DNA of 64,000 nucleotides. Origin: Branchiostoma belcheri (Eukaryota; Chordata; Leptocardii; Amphioxiformes; Branchiostomatidae). The position numbers and the translations under genes are program-made. Below the pieces are notes generated by a model. That model was not told the DNA's origin. It worked only from the letters and a program-made list of their open reading frames with translations, and did not search any database. Shown one piece after another: positions 45,801-54,523 of the stretch. The DNA is taken from positions 297,397 through 361,396 of the forward strand of contig NW_017804020.1 of the NCBI RefSeq assembly GCF_001625305.1, read 5' to 3'. Each line of letters begins with the position of its first letter. Within the stretch, counting starts at the first letter, position 1.

Positions 45801-46940
45801 TTTACCTGAAATGCGTCATTTGATCACAGCACAGCTGTTAGTGTTAAGTATACACATCATAATACATTATAGAATAGAATCCTCACAGTCAAAATAATCT
45901 CAAATAAACTGTATTTACAAACCTGTTTCTGATGCGAGAGGCAGTTACGTTTGTGCGTGTGTTACAGTTTAGCTCAGAGTCATTTACACTGTGACTATGA
46001 TACAGCATAAAATAACTGCAAGGCTTAGAAGTAAGGAAAAATTTAACATTGTTTATCGTTTTTAACAGGTTTCCACAGAGAGGAAGCTCCGTGGAGAGAA
46101 TTCTCGGAGAGCCCGCCCAGAGAAACACAGTGGGAAGAAACCGTTGGACAGGAAGACTTTAAAGGTGACCCGAGTCTCTTCAGAGAAGGAAGTATGTCCA
46201 TCAATTACTTCAACACGAAAAGCTCGGTGTCGGAGTTCCAGAGCCGGATGACGGTTGTTTCGCGGAACACGAACATGTCGCGTTTGAGCAGAAGCTCGCA
46301 CGTGTCGCACAAATCGTCATGTCACATCCCCAGTGCACACAGCGTGGACGAAAGTAACGTTAAGTCAGTCCACGGCCCTCATAGTACGCTACAGACCTTG
46401 TTAGATGAGCCGCCAAAACCGCGGGAAAACGTGAAGAAATCTGGAGTGCAACACAAGTCGGCGTGGTACCACATCCCGGGAAGATACTCGACCAATAAGG
46501 AGCCACTGCCGAGAAAGAGAAGTCAGAAGCGGGTGAAGAAGCTGAATCGTGGGACGGACACGACGTTGGACCAGCAGCTTCATCCGATAGACGAATCACC
46601 AAGCAGCGAGGGAGGGAGCTCGGCGGAGTCCGAGAAATGGGGGTCAGACGGAGTCGAAGCGGCGGAGGCAGGAATCCAAGATCTACAGATCATAGGGGAA
46701 GGAAAGGAAAGTCACAGCGAAGCAAACATGCAATCCGGACCTCCCAACTTTGCCGATCAGTATGACAAAACTACGTTGGAAGCAGACAATGAGACAGTGT
46801 TGACAGGTGATGCGACAACTGTGGAAACGGAAAAGAAGGGAACAACAAAAACCTCCAGGAACCTTAGAATTGTGGAACCAGAAAGGGTTACTAAAGAAGC
46901 CATTGCTTCTAGACACTATCAGTTTCCTGCTGTACATTAA
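29720..46940 (+). CDS. TTC41: TTC41-like NACHT and TPR protein (19 exons)
   Basis: Exons: 29720-29982, 30376-30881, 32423-32615, 33758-33972, 34436-34590, 35352-35490, 37138-37425, 37981-38220, 38663-38861, 39725-39890, 40306-40381, 40727-41175, 41714-41842, 42434-42663, 42835-42903, 43356-43477, 44298-44499, 45467-45735, 46069-46940. Every intron is GT-AG and phases chain; 4782 nt, 1593 aa. Domains: DUF4062-like N-terminus (1-256) with STFVDFQEERDYLVKRIFP; NACHT ATPase with Walker A GERGCGKT (about 336-343), Walker B LVLDGIDEL (about 426-434) and IIVTTTRSD; a helical region; TPR-like repeats (about 900-1214); Ser/Glu/Lys-rich tail. This order matches TTC41 (mouse Gnn) and resembles NPHP3. 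The human TTC41 copy is a pseudogene. A STAND-type ATPase scaffold is likely; partner and process are unknown. The start is the first in-frame ATG before the conserved domain (MPPPLVRSISNVK). Confidence 0.85.
32887..33098. mobile_element. MITE, CCCCTGTCACACAT ends
   Basis: It begins AAGCCCCTGTCACACATTAA and ends TATGTGTGACAGGGGCTTA, an inverted repeat. Body with GTCAAATTTGAGTTAAATTTGAC. Related pieces are at about 36120-36260. In a TTC41-like intron. Confidence 0.65.
33758..37425 (+). CDS. TTC41: TTC41-like exons 4-7: NACHT ATPase core
   Basis: Exon 4 (33758-33972) carries the P-loop GERGCGKT followed by AMVANWVKNF and a VVVSHYVG strand. Exon 5 (34436-34590) has the Walker B strand SVLVLDGIDEL with the acidic pair D-x-x-D-E typical of NACHT proteins. 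Exon 6 (35352-35490) has CRIIVTTTRSD, the sensor-1 strand with the arginine. Exon 7 (37138-37425) holds PLFLFVLAHELCVIG, a winged-helix-side segment. All catalytic residues expected for nucleotide binding are present, so the ATPase looks functional. Confidence 0.85.
34615..34925 (-). mobile_element. LINE 3' fragment (copy 1)
   Basis: The minus-strand frame MEGQNPRGQPRKRWMGNIRE followed by LNLHNVNPQHRGKWWAAI matches the C-terminal tail common in LINE ORF2 proteins (G-R-P-x-K-R-W, D-R-x-K-W). A related copy lies at 44005-44245. Both are in introns of the TTC41-like gene. Confidence 0.65.
35745..35945 (-). mobile_element. tRNA-derived SINE, copy B
   Basis: Minus strand: A-box-like TGGCGTAGTGGTAGAGCG and B-box-like GGTTCAATTCTG in the head, then the same body as copy A (TTACACGACTTCCTCACTCC, GGGTACCTAACTTTGGTTGG). 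The most complete copy in the window. Confidence 0.75.
36190..36665. repeat. Short direct duplication and degenerate tandem repeat
   Basis: AGGTGTGGACTAAATCTGGT is present twice (36191-36220 and 36227-36256). After it, 36345-36665 repeats a loose unit of 30-40 bp (ATCTTCAAGATGAGCCCACTT, ATAAGCT). No gene seen. Confidence 0.55.
36893..37035 (-). mobile_element. tRNA-derived SINE, copy C (partial)
   Basis: Minus strand: head with GGCTCGATTCCTGTC and a short start of the body (ACTTAAAATGACTTTCCTCAC). Cut short compared with copies A and B. Confidence 0.6.
38979..39230. mobile_element. MITE, TAGCCTGG-ended family, in TTC41-like intron
   Basis: It ends CGATAGACTGGATACCAGGCTA and begins with the inverse (AGGCTGGTGTCTAGTCTATCG). 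The direct repeat CAATTTTGTT flanks it (38969-38978, 39231-39240). A related inverted piece is at 39545-39667. Confidence 0.65.
39545..39667. repeat. Partial inverted copy of the 38979-39230 element
   Basis: It contains the inverse of the left half of the 38979-39230 element (CATGCAAAACCTACCGGGGA, CAGCCCCGAAGAGA) and ends CAATAGACTGGATACCAGGC. Confidence 0.6.
40727..44499 (+). CDS. TTC41: TTC41-like exons 12-17: TPR-like repeat region
   Basis: Six exons encode helical pairs of TPR/kinesin-light-chain type: for example AGQFLNEIGKFETAQEMLHKA, NLYLFQLKTQEAEEWYWKAL, LKMRRRQYTMAEDCLREAL, REAESLYRRALRIREQCLG and KCLQQSLDVRTKLLGPEHP. The L-G-x-x-H-P pattern is typical of TPR-12 (nephrocystin/kinesin light chain) repeats. 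Exon 12 first has a Ser- and Asp-rich stretch (SETQSQSSMGAVLS, GGRSDDDGFDPTPEER), likely a flexible link between the ATPase and repeats. These repeats usually bind partner proteins; the partner is unknown. Confidence 0.8.
42128..42370. repeat. Interspersed repeat, TTTGCAAAGCAAATGCATAA family, copy 1
   Basis: It begins TTTGCAAAGCAAATGCATAA and has GGTCTG, CTCAAACACATTCACATATA, ACCATGGTGAGAGACAGTCT and a GAAGAAGAAACA tail. Other copies: 48265-48500 and 55690-55980. Origin (SINE or LINE 3' end) unclear. Confidence 0.65.
43025..43218. repeat. Retroelement tail with hairpin GGTGAC...GTCACC
   Basis: GACTCTTTTTACACAACCAAG near 43040-43060 and its inverse near 43190-43216 bracket a piece whose minus strand reads CCTGAGGAAGGTGACAGACA then GTCACCGAAACATC. 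Related pieces: 41195-41232 and 59540-59590. In a TTC41-like intron. Confidence 0.5.
44005..44245 (-). mobile_element. LINE 3' fragment (copy 2)
   Basis: The minus-strand frame has GPNPPGRPKKKWKGGLRIHH and LNLHNVNPQDPDRGKWRAAI, clearly related to the fragment at 34615-34925. Short and truncated. Confidence 0.65.
44690..45420 (-). mobile_element. CR1/Jockey-like LINE fragment, antisense in TTC41-like intron
   Basis: Minus-strand frames read NQWLVTFNPSKTKLLSFHHK, WNNYIQSVAKEAGKM, IRPKMEYCCHIWAGA and, further on, YFHGRCSAELHSL and FFPRTTSLWNKLP. This is the C-terminal part of a non-LTR reverse transcriptase ORF. It fills most of the intron between exons 44298-44499 and 45467-45735. No full element is present. 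Confidence 0.8.
46069..46940 (+). CDS. TTC41: TTC41-like last exon: long Ser/Glu/Lys-rich tail
   Basis: An 872-nt terminal exon encoding 290 codons including the stop. Composition is Ser-, Glu-, Lys- and Arg-rich with few hydrophobic runs (SRLSRSSHVSHKSS; EGGSSAESEKWGS), so it is probably disordered. The frame is fixed by the phase-1 join to exon 18 (45467-45735, starting RSRNRPYSSMSWHEQD). The exon ends in RHYQFPAVH and a TAA. No known domain is recognised; it could be a lineage-specific extension. Confidence 0.75.
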
Positions 46941-47613
46941 TTATCATGTAGTAATGACAGATTCATTATGATGTTAGAATTTTCTATATGATTAATGAAC
47001 CAAAGATGAGATTGTGCCAGAATGAGATTCAAGGATATTTGGACCAAAGAATGTGCTGATATATTGTGGAACTTTAAAGTTGCTTGTTTGTTTTGCACTT
47101 AAATCATGTCTCTATGTCTCTATGTAATAGGGTAGGAAAATCCCCTGTCACACATTCACTTCTGTATTCACGTAAAATCATTCCATTTAAATTTGTGTAT
47201 AAAGAAATGCTCTTATTGTGTGCTCAGTCAATATAAGTTTGTATAGTTTGAGATTACACACTTTGATAAGATTAGAATGGTCAGTTTTGGATGGAATACA
47301 TTCAGCTTTGTCACCTGGTGGAATATGAAGAGATCTAGGTAAATATGTTGGCAGAACGTAATGTGCCTGCCCGAAACACCTATTTTTTGCACATTCTACA
47401 TTTGTTATCGAGATCTTCGTTAATGTATATATTGGTTGTCATCCTTACATCCATTGTATGACTCACAATATAATTTAAGACAATGCACCATACATGCATG
47501 ACTTAAAGAGTTATACCACCATATCCACACTCATGATCAGTCTATCATAGCCAAACCGAAAACATAACCTTCTGGCAAAGACAATAATTACAACATACAT
47601 GTGCACCGTATGT
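46941..47613. other. Gap between convergent TTC41-like and NXPE genes
   Basis: 673 bp holding the two 3' UTRs. It has a TATAAAG near 47199 that may act as a weak poly(A) signal, and CCCCTGTCACACATTCACT near 47142, an end of the 32887-33098 MITE family. No gene seen. Confidence 0.5.
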
Positions 47614-48610
47614 TCACAACTCTTCCTCTGGGCAGATATGAGAAAGCAGCATGTTTAGTTGACTGTCCACCATGGTTTGGTCTGGGTGCACGTTGTCTTT
47701 TCCCGGCTGACACACGCTCATGCCCCACGTGTCCAACACAACCACGTCTGGGTCCGCCCGGAACATCTCTCGTATCACCTCCGTGATCTGGTAAGCCAAC
47801 CAGTCGCTTGCTAGCAGGTAGAACTCCAGCTTTCTTCTTTTGTGCTCTCGCGTCGTCCCGGTTCTCACGAAAACCCGCGTGCCGGGAGCCCTGCGCTTCA
47901 GACGGTGTATGGCACCCCGTATGGCGTACAGTCTGGACCGGATCAGCTCTAGCGGCTCTGCCGTAAAGTGAGCCCACAGACTCAGAACTATTACCGTGTT
48001 TGGTCCTCCTGGATTGGCGTCCAGCTCATCAACAACGTAGCGGAAGTCATTAAAGATAATCCAAACTCCTCCCTGTACGGGGAAGTGGTGAAACCGGTAG
48101 CGAACAGAGATGTTCCATTGGCCGTTGTCTCCTCTGAATTGAGCTGCAGAAACAAAAATATACATTGTCCAACTTGTGATTGTCTGCATTACGACTTTAC
48201 ATGCTTCACCTTTGACGATCTTTGGCAGGCATTATGACGAAATCAGTCTCAAACTGGAAAGGTAACATTTGCAAAGCAAATGCATAATATTAACCTTCGC
48301 ATATGGCCTGCTCTGTTGATTATAACTCAAACACATTCACATATATTAGGAATATTAGGAAATTTTAACATAATGTAACACCAGTTACCATGGTGAGAGA
48401 CGGTCTGGTTCAGATCATTGACCAGGTCAGAGGTAACTGTTTGGGGAAGAAGAGGAAACTGAGCAAAAAGAATATGTTTTCCTTCGGTAAACATAAAAAC
48501 TATGTCTTTAGGAAACATCGACAAACCTTTAGAATTCATGGTATTGTTATCGTAGTTCAACGGTACTTCCTTCTCCAAACGCAGGCCCCATTGCCTGATC
48601 GTGGAGTCAC
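47614..48610 (-). CDS. NXPE exons 5-6: PC-esterase (GDSL-like) domain
   Basis: Exon 5 (48610-48527) begins GDSTIRQWGLRLEKEV, the family block with the putative nucleophile serine. Its donor (GTTTGT) is weaker than the others. Exon 6 (48143-47614) continues AQFRGDNGQWNISVRYRFHH, then TVIVLSLWAHFTAEPLELIR, RVFVRTGTTREHKRR, VVLDTWGMSVCQPG, KDNVHPDQ and the terminal HICPEEEL. Both parts of the catalytic pair expected of PC-esterases (GDS and D-x-x-H) are present. A 3' repeat lies inside the intron just after the exon 5 donor. Confidence 0.85.
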
Positions 48611-51600
48611 CTAGATGGAATAGAAATAATCAAATTTAACGTAAGGTCCTTCGGACTGTAACGTTATCTAACAGATCCAGAAGCGCAATCATTGATGATC
48701 AGATCACTAACGATACGTACCTTGCATGTACACAGTCTTGTTAGCCAGGCACCGCCGAATGTCATTCTGAGTGAACACTCGGACATTGCAGACGGATGAC
48801 GTCCACACCTTGCCTGACCAATGCCCCAAAGTTGCAGACTTGTCCCAGGTACATGCTGGAAGATGTTGGGATGTTCGCGGCTCTGCTTCAAGAACGTGTA
48901 TGGGCTCCTTGGGGTCTACTTCAAGTTCCTCCTCAAGATAAGGTCTGTGTGGTTTAAAGTTTAAAATGTATCGATGAAACCAGTCGTGTATTTTCTCTGA
49001 CCAAGTTGTATTGAGGGTGATACAATATTTTATGCATAACAAGCTATATATGTAAAGATTTTAAGTATATGTAAAGATGTCAAGACATGTCCTAACGTGT
49101 GCATATTAAGAGCATCATATACTTACATACTTATTCTCTTCATCCCTTGCGAGCATCATGCCACGTATGGATTATTTAAGAGGACAAGAACACATTCATG
49201 GACAAGAATGAGAAACTATCTGCAATAGAATAGCCAGGATACAAGTGTACAGGTGTTGATACAACTCACCACAGGACTTACTTTTGTATAACAGTGGGGT
49301 TCAAGCTGGGGTCGTAAGCTGGCTGCCAGGGTTCGATCCCCGGCGTTTCTATACTCGCTCTTGTTTGTGTCACTGGTTCCCACACCGGGAATCGAACCCG
49401 GGCATTGGTGGTGAGAGCGCCAAATCCTAACCACTAGACCATATCTCGCTCCTGTTTGTTTTATTTGTACAGTTGGCGACTTACCTTTGGAAAAGTTTCT
49501 TTTCTTCTTCAGACGCCAGTCCCAGGACCTTTGCCGTGCTCTTCTTCGAGTCCCATCTGCACCTTGAGATGGCGGAACACGCAAGTTTGTCCGGCTTCTC
49601 ACAAATCCAGGTCCCGTTCACCTCTGGCTTTGAGAAGTCGCACTGTTGGTGAGGCAGTAGGCTGGTGTTGGCAGAACTGAAACACTGTGTTGTGTTGGTG
49701 GCGTTCTTTTTCTCGTCGACGAAGCTACAGGAGAAGACTCTCTTGTTTGGAACTTCGCGTACTCTCTGTAGAACATTCACTGCCTCGCTTGGATGGACGA
49801 GCTGAATCTTTATCTGATATATAGAACAGATCAGGCAAAGGATTTGCACTTTTAGAGCGGAAGTTATGTACAAAAAGGCAAATCACTCGAAATGACTTCG
49901 TTGTGCACTGAAAAATCCGTGCAAGCACAATTAAAAGACGTCATCATATAAACTGACAATAGCAATAAGTGCAATAACCGTAGGCTGGCAAAACGTTGTA
50001 AATATGTATCAACATGGTGTCGCTTGTACCAAAAATTCTCACTTCCTACCAAGCATCGTCCGTACTCACCGAAACGCCCCCTGTCCAGTAGAGCGGGAAC
50101 TGCACGGTGTAGGTGCCGTTATTGTGGTCAGTGACGTGACCGGCGCTACTGGCCTGCGTCGAACGGTCACTACTGATGAGTCTGGCACGGAGAAAGTCTC
50201 CTCCGTACTTCTTCGGCCTTCCTTTTCCGTCTCTTGCCTCAACCCTCACGGTAAGAACGTCTCCTTGGTGAAACAGGCGGTCTCTGTTTAAGACGACTAT
50301 GGTTGTATTGTTCGGGCACGTAACCTGCTCAAGGTAGCAAGCTTCAACCTTTGTAACACTTTTGACGTTGACATCAATCTTTGTAACATTTTTGGCTTTT
50401 ACATCAATCTTTGTAACATTTTTGGCTTTTACATCAATCTTTGTAACAGTTTTGGCTTTTACATCAATCTTTGTAACGGTTTTGGCTTTGACATCAATTT
50501 TTGCAATGTTTTTGGCTTTAACATTTTCGTGGTAAGGAGTTTTAGTTGACTTGTGGTTGACATTTTCATGGTGTGGAGTTTTTGTTGACGTGTGGTTGAC
50601 ATTTTCTTGGTGAGGAGTTTTAGTTGACTTTTGGTTGACGTTTTCATGGTGAGGAGTTTTAGTTGACTTGTGGTTGACATTTTCATGGTGAGGAGTTTCA
50701 GTTGACTTTTGGTTGACATTTTCATGGTGAGGAGTTTCAGTTGACTTGTGGTTGACATTTTCATGGTGAGGTGTTTCAGTTGACTTGTGGTTGCCATTTT
50801 CATGGTGAGGAGTTTTAGTTGACTTGTGGTTGACGTTTTCGTGGTGAGGAGTTTCAGTTGACTTGTGCTTTTCGGGACTTACTTGCTCCTGTTGCGACGT
50901 TTTCGTCCACATGTTCTTTGGAGATATCATATATTTCGGGATTTCAACATTCGACCAATGTAAAGCCTGGAATTCTAATATCTGTGTGAAATAAGAAAGA
51001 TGAAGTAAATAAAAAAAGTGATGTAGGATTTATCCAGAGACGTTTCGTTTTCATCTGTTTCCAACACCGAAAGTCCCACGTCCATAGCCTTTCTCAGTAC
51101 GATATAGTATATAAGCACATTCGAAATACTAGTTGGTAAAAAGTACCTGAAAATTTACCCTCTCCTCTTTCAATTTGATTGATGAGTGTCATTGTTAAAA
51201 GGGTGCCAGTATAGTTACGTCCTTTTTAATGACAATAACAATGAAGTTTATTGCATATCCATGCCCCTAAATGCGGCGATTTATAGCTACAAGTAAGTAA
51301 TTGGGAAACTATATGTTCTATCTACATCTATTATTTATACGTAAATTTCTTCTGTCTTCTTGAGTCGTTTGTAGACGAATTGACAGAGTTTTGAATATAA
51401 CATCGTCGTTAACGGAAGAACATGTCATGCTTTAATTTAAAAGTGTGGACTTGTTAGTTATAACTGTATTTCATCCTGATAAAACGGAGTTCTTTGGCGT
51501 TTTACACAATCCTCTGCTACCCCCCCCCCCGAACGGTAAAGGAAAAATATTTTTTCTATGTGTACCTGTCTACCCTGTAGAAGTTGCCTTGGTTTTTAAT

Positions 51601-52254
51601 GGGTTTAGTTGTGCCCTCGTGTGTTTACAGTTTTTGTACATTTATTTATATTTCCTCTTCTTCTTCTTCTCCAAACCAACAAGGTCAATGACCTGGACCA
51701 GACACCTGTCACCATGGTACTGTAAATTCATTTTTGTTCGCGGGGGATAAATTTCGCGTTAGGAAAGAAACGGAGATTTTTGCGGTGTTTTACGTTCGCG
51801 GTTGAAACTATACTTAAACATGGTAGTACATTTACAGTGCCTTTACTACGGTTACAAGATGCCTCTTATAAGTCATTGCAAAGGTCATGGACAGGCTTAG
51901 CTGCTAGTACACAATATTGTGGCAGTATGCCGCTATTGATGCATATCTTCCACTATTGTCTTATCTAATTTCACATACAGAGAAGCTCGGCGCGGTTCTT
52001 GTTGAGAATAGATAAAGAAGGAGGATCAAATAGCGCGGTTCTTGTTGTGGAAACAGTAGAGAAGAATGTCAAATAGCTTGTTTATTAAGACTCTCCTGAT
52101 ATGTATCTAAATGAGTGAAGCAAGTGCGTGTGGAAGTTCATCTGGGTTTACTAGTAAACAAACGTCCGTGCCATCGCAGCCGATACAATCGCACACCGTC
52201 CTTGTCATGGGTTTACCATATGACGTTAAAAATGTGTCTCGTGATGTTAGATAC

Positions 52255-52285
<31 letters not shown>

Positions 52286-52969
52286 GCACAAAAAGGTGTT
52301 CCTGGCTGGAAGTGCAGTCTTGAATCAGCACCATCGGTTTTGTGAACAGGTGTTAGTCGGTGATCGCCTTGAAAAACATCCACCCAGTACAGAAAAAAAT
52401 CTAATAGACTAAGAATAATCTTTCAAAAATTCTAATGAACAGGCACAGTCTGCTATTAATAACCTCTAATATTAACCCCTGCTAAGTGGACTACACTGCA
52501 GTATTATTAAAATGAACCAGGCAACAGGCCAACTCGCGCATTCCCGCCAAAAGCCCGAGCAAGCTCCCAATAGACTGGTTATCCAGCTGTAGTACTAAAA
52601 CAAATCACATTCGCGATGTCATGACTTTGCGATGGAGCAATCAACGCGAATACCGCGAAAATAAAACCACCACGAACATTACAAGATTTACAGTAACTGG
52701 TGTTGGGTTACATCATGTTGCAATTTTATAGCAGGAGGGAATTAAGACTTCTGTCTGACCATATATTGTAAGAATTAACAGAGCAGACCAGTGCGAAGGT
52801 AGACATTACTAGTATGCATTTTGCTTTGCAAAATGTTACCTTTCTAGTTTTATTTTTGTAATTTTATTCTAGAGCAATAAGTAGGAAAAGAAAAAGACTA
52901 ACATACCGTAAGGAAAATCACCACAGCAACCAGCACGGTAAAGGCAGCATAGAAACGGGAACTGGCCAT
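47614..52969 (-). CDS. NXPE family protein (neurexophilin-like and PC-esterase domains), 6 exons
   Basis: Exons, 5' to 3': 52969-52907, 50981-50070, 49813-49485, 48944-48721, 48610-48527, 48143-47614. GT-AG junctions and phases agree; 2142 nt, 713 aa. Exon 1 is a signal-anchor (MASSRFYAAFTVLVAVVIFL). Exon 2 holds two tandem-repeat runs and then the neurexophilin-like Ig domain (GTYTVQFPLYWTGGVS). Exon 3 continues with QLVHPSEAVNVLQRVRE and several cysteines. Exons 5-6 form the PC-esterase part: GDSTIRQW and, near the C-terminus, KDNVHPDQ. Vertebrate NXPE proteins are about 550 aa, so the extra length is the repeat region. NXPE proteins are secreted or type II membrane glycoproteins; their substrate is unclear. 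Lies tail-to-tail with the TTC41-like gene (673 nt apart). Confidence 0.87.
48265..48500. repeat. Interspersed repeat, same family, copy 2
   Basis: The same order of phrases as 42128-42370, in the NXPE intron between exons 48610-48527 and 48143-47614. Its AAGAATATGTTTTCCTTCGG end touches the exon 5 donor region. Confidence 0.65.
49377..49448 (-). tRNA. tRNA-Glu(CTC)-like pseudogene
   Basis: The minus strand has TGGTCTAGTGGTTAGGAT (D arm), a CTCTCAC anticodon loop (CTC) and CCCGGGTTCGATTCCCGG (T arm), as in animal tRNA-Glu. The 5' acceptor strand does not pair with the 3' TGTGGGA, and one anticodon-stem pair is lost. CAAACAAGAGCGAG (about 49347-49360, inverse) and CAAACAGGAGCGAG (about 49446-49459, inverse) flank it, suggesting retroposition. 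Confidence 0.7.
50070..50981 (-). CDS. NXPE exon 2: tandem-repeat stalk plus start of neurexophilin-like domain
   Basis: A 912-nt phase 0-0 exon. After IPKYMISPKNMWTK it has about nine copies of a 13-residue unit (consensus HKST-E/K-TPHHENVN; DNA about 50519-50873), then about six copies of a 10-residue unit (AKNVTKIDVK; DNA about 50339-50518), then CYLEQVTCPNNTTIVVLN and the neurexophilin-like domain. The repeats are hydrophilic, with Asn-x-Thr sites in the second type. They probably form an extended stalk between membrane anchor and globular part. Confidence 0.85.
51720..52693. mobile_element. DNA transposon (non-autonomous), TTCGCGG family, copy 1
   Basis: 974 bp between TA dinucleotides (51718-51719, 52694-52695). 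The ends CTGTAAATTCATTTTTGTTCG and CGAACATTACAAGATTTACAG are inverted repeats. Has a TA-dinucleotide tract near 52255-52283. No transposase frame. Tc1/mariner-like by TA target, inference. Confidence 0.75.
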
Positions 52970-53239
52970 TTTGTGTTCTGCTAACAAGTAAAGCAGTAGT
53001 GGTGTTAATCTCCAAGCAGCTTCGTTGGGGCAATGTTGGCCGCCTGTATCCATTGGTCGCCTGTATCCAACGTTCCTGCTGTATCCAACATTCGCCCCAC
53101 GAACGTTGCACACAGTCCTTTGTGAAGTCAAGAAAGACAGGACTGCTCACAATAATCACAAGATACAAGTACATGTAAGAGAACGTTTGAATAGTTTGTG
53201 CCGGGAGGGGCCAATAATATAACCTTCAGTGCAAATAGA

Positions 53240-53749
53240 CCACTGCACGAAAAGGTGGATTTACCTAAGGTTGTAAATTCAGGTAATGTTTACTAAGTAC
53301 ACAGTATTTGGCTTTACAATGGTAGTAAATAACGATCAATTGCAGTAATTTCCTTTACAACCCTTGTTAAGTCCGGTATTACCGTACTTGACCTTTCTTT
53401 ACTGCCATTGTAAAATTCAGAAGTGTTTATTCAAAAACAAAGTAAACATTATCCACCTATACTAGTATCGGTAAATCTAAGTTTTCGTGCAGTGCACTGC
53501 ACGAAAACTTAGATTTACCGGGCCAGTATAGTTGGGTAATGTTTACTTTGTATTTCTTAATAAACACTTCTGAACTTTACAATGTCAGTAAATAAAAGTC
53601 AAGTACGATAATATCGGACTTTTAACGGTTGTAAAGGAAATTGCTGCAATTGACCTTTATTTACTACCATTGTAAAGCCAGATACTGTGTACATAGTCAA
53701 CATTACCTGAGTTTACAACCATTGGTAAATCCAACTTTTCGTGCAGTGG
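53240..53749. mobile_element. Two abutting hairpin MITEs forming a four-fold palindrome
   Basis: It begins CCACTGCACGAAAA and ends TTTTCGTGCAGTGG; the centre at about 53490-53510 is TTTTCGTGCAGTG joined directly to CACTGCACGAAAA. Each half of about 253 bp is also self-complementary (GTAATGTTTACT...AGTAAACATTA). Next to the NXPE first exon. Confidence 0.75.
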
Positions 53750-54217
53750 GCCATACACAGATTAGATGACTACACGCATACACGCCTGTATTGTCATAGA
53801 ATCATAAATTTCTGTTGCTAGATAACATTATGTTTAATTTACGCTATACAGTACAAGAATTGGGACTCACCAAATGCCTGTCTAGTGACTGCCCGTCTAG
53901 TCCATGTTAGCTCCTTTCTCTGTGCAGCCGCTCACTAATCTGTTGGCTAGCACTGTTTGTACTGAAATTTGACAAACACCACCTTAAATACGGCCAGGGG
54001 CACCTCACGTGAAAGGTATGCCAAAGGGAAATTCTAGCTAGTTTTGTATGGGAGGCTTAACAAGTTTGGCCAGGAGGTAGCATAGACAAAACAGGTATGT
54101 CGAAGTGACTATGGCCAACTAGTTTTGAATGAGAGTAAGAATGTCGTTGTCATTATTGCAAGGAACTTAAAGTTGATAGACAACAAAAGTCACTTTGTTC
54201 TGTTGGGCAACTGGGTT

Positions 54218-54443
54218 CATTTTAATAATACTGCAGTGTAGTCCACTTAGCAGGGGTTAATATTAGAGGTTATTAATAGCAGACTGTGCCTGTTCATTAG
54301 AATTTTTGAAAGATTTTTCTTAGTCTATTAGATTTTTTTCTGTACTGGATGTTTTTCAAGGCGATCACCGACTAACACCTGTTCACAAAACCGATGGTGC
54401 TGATTCAAGACTGCACTTCCAGCCAGGAACACCTTTTTGTGCC

Positions 54444-54523
<80 letters not shown>

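Noticed and set aside
49300-49345. Second tRNA (GGTTCGATCCCCGG on the plus strand)
   Set aside because: Only a T-arm-like piece is present; no A box, anticodon arm or acceptor stem could be built.
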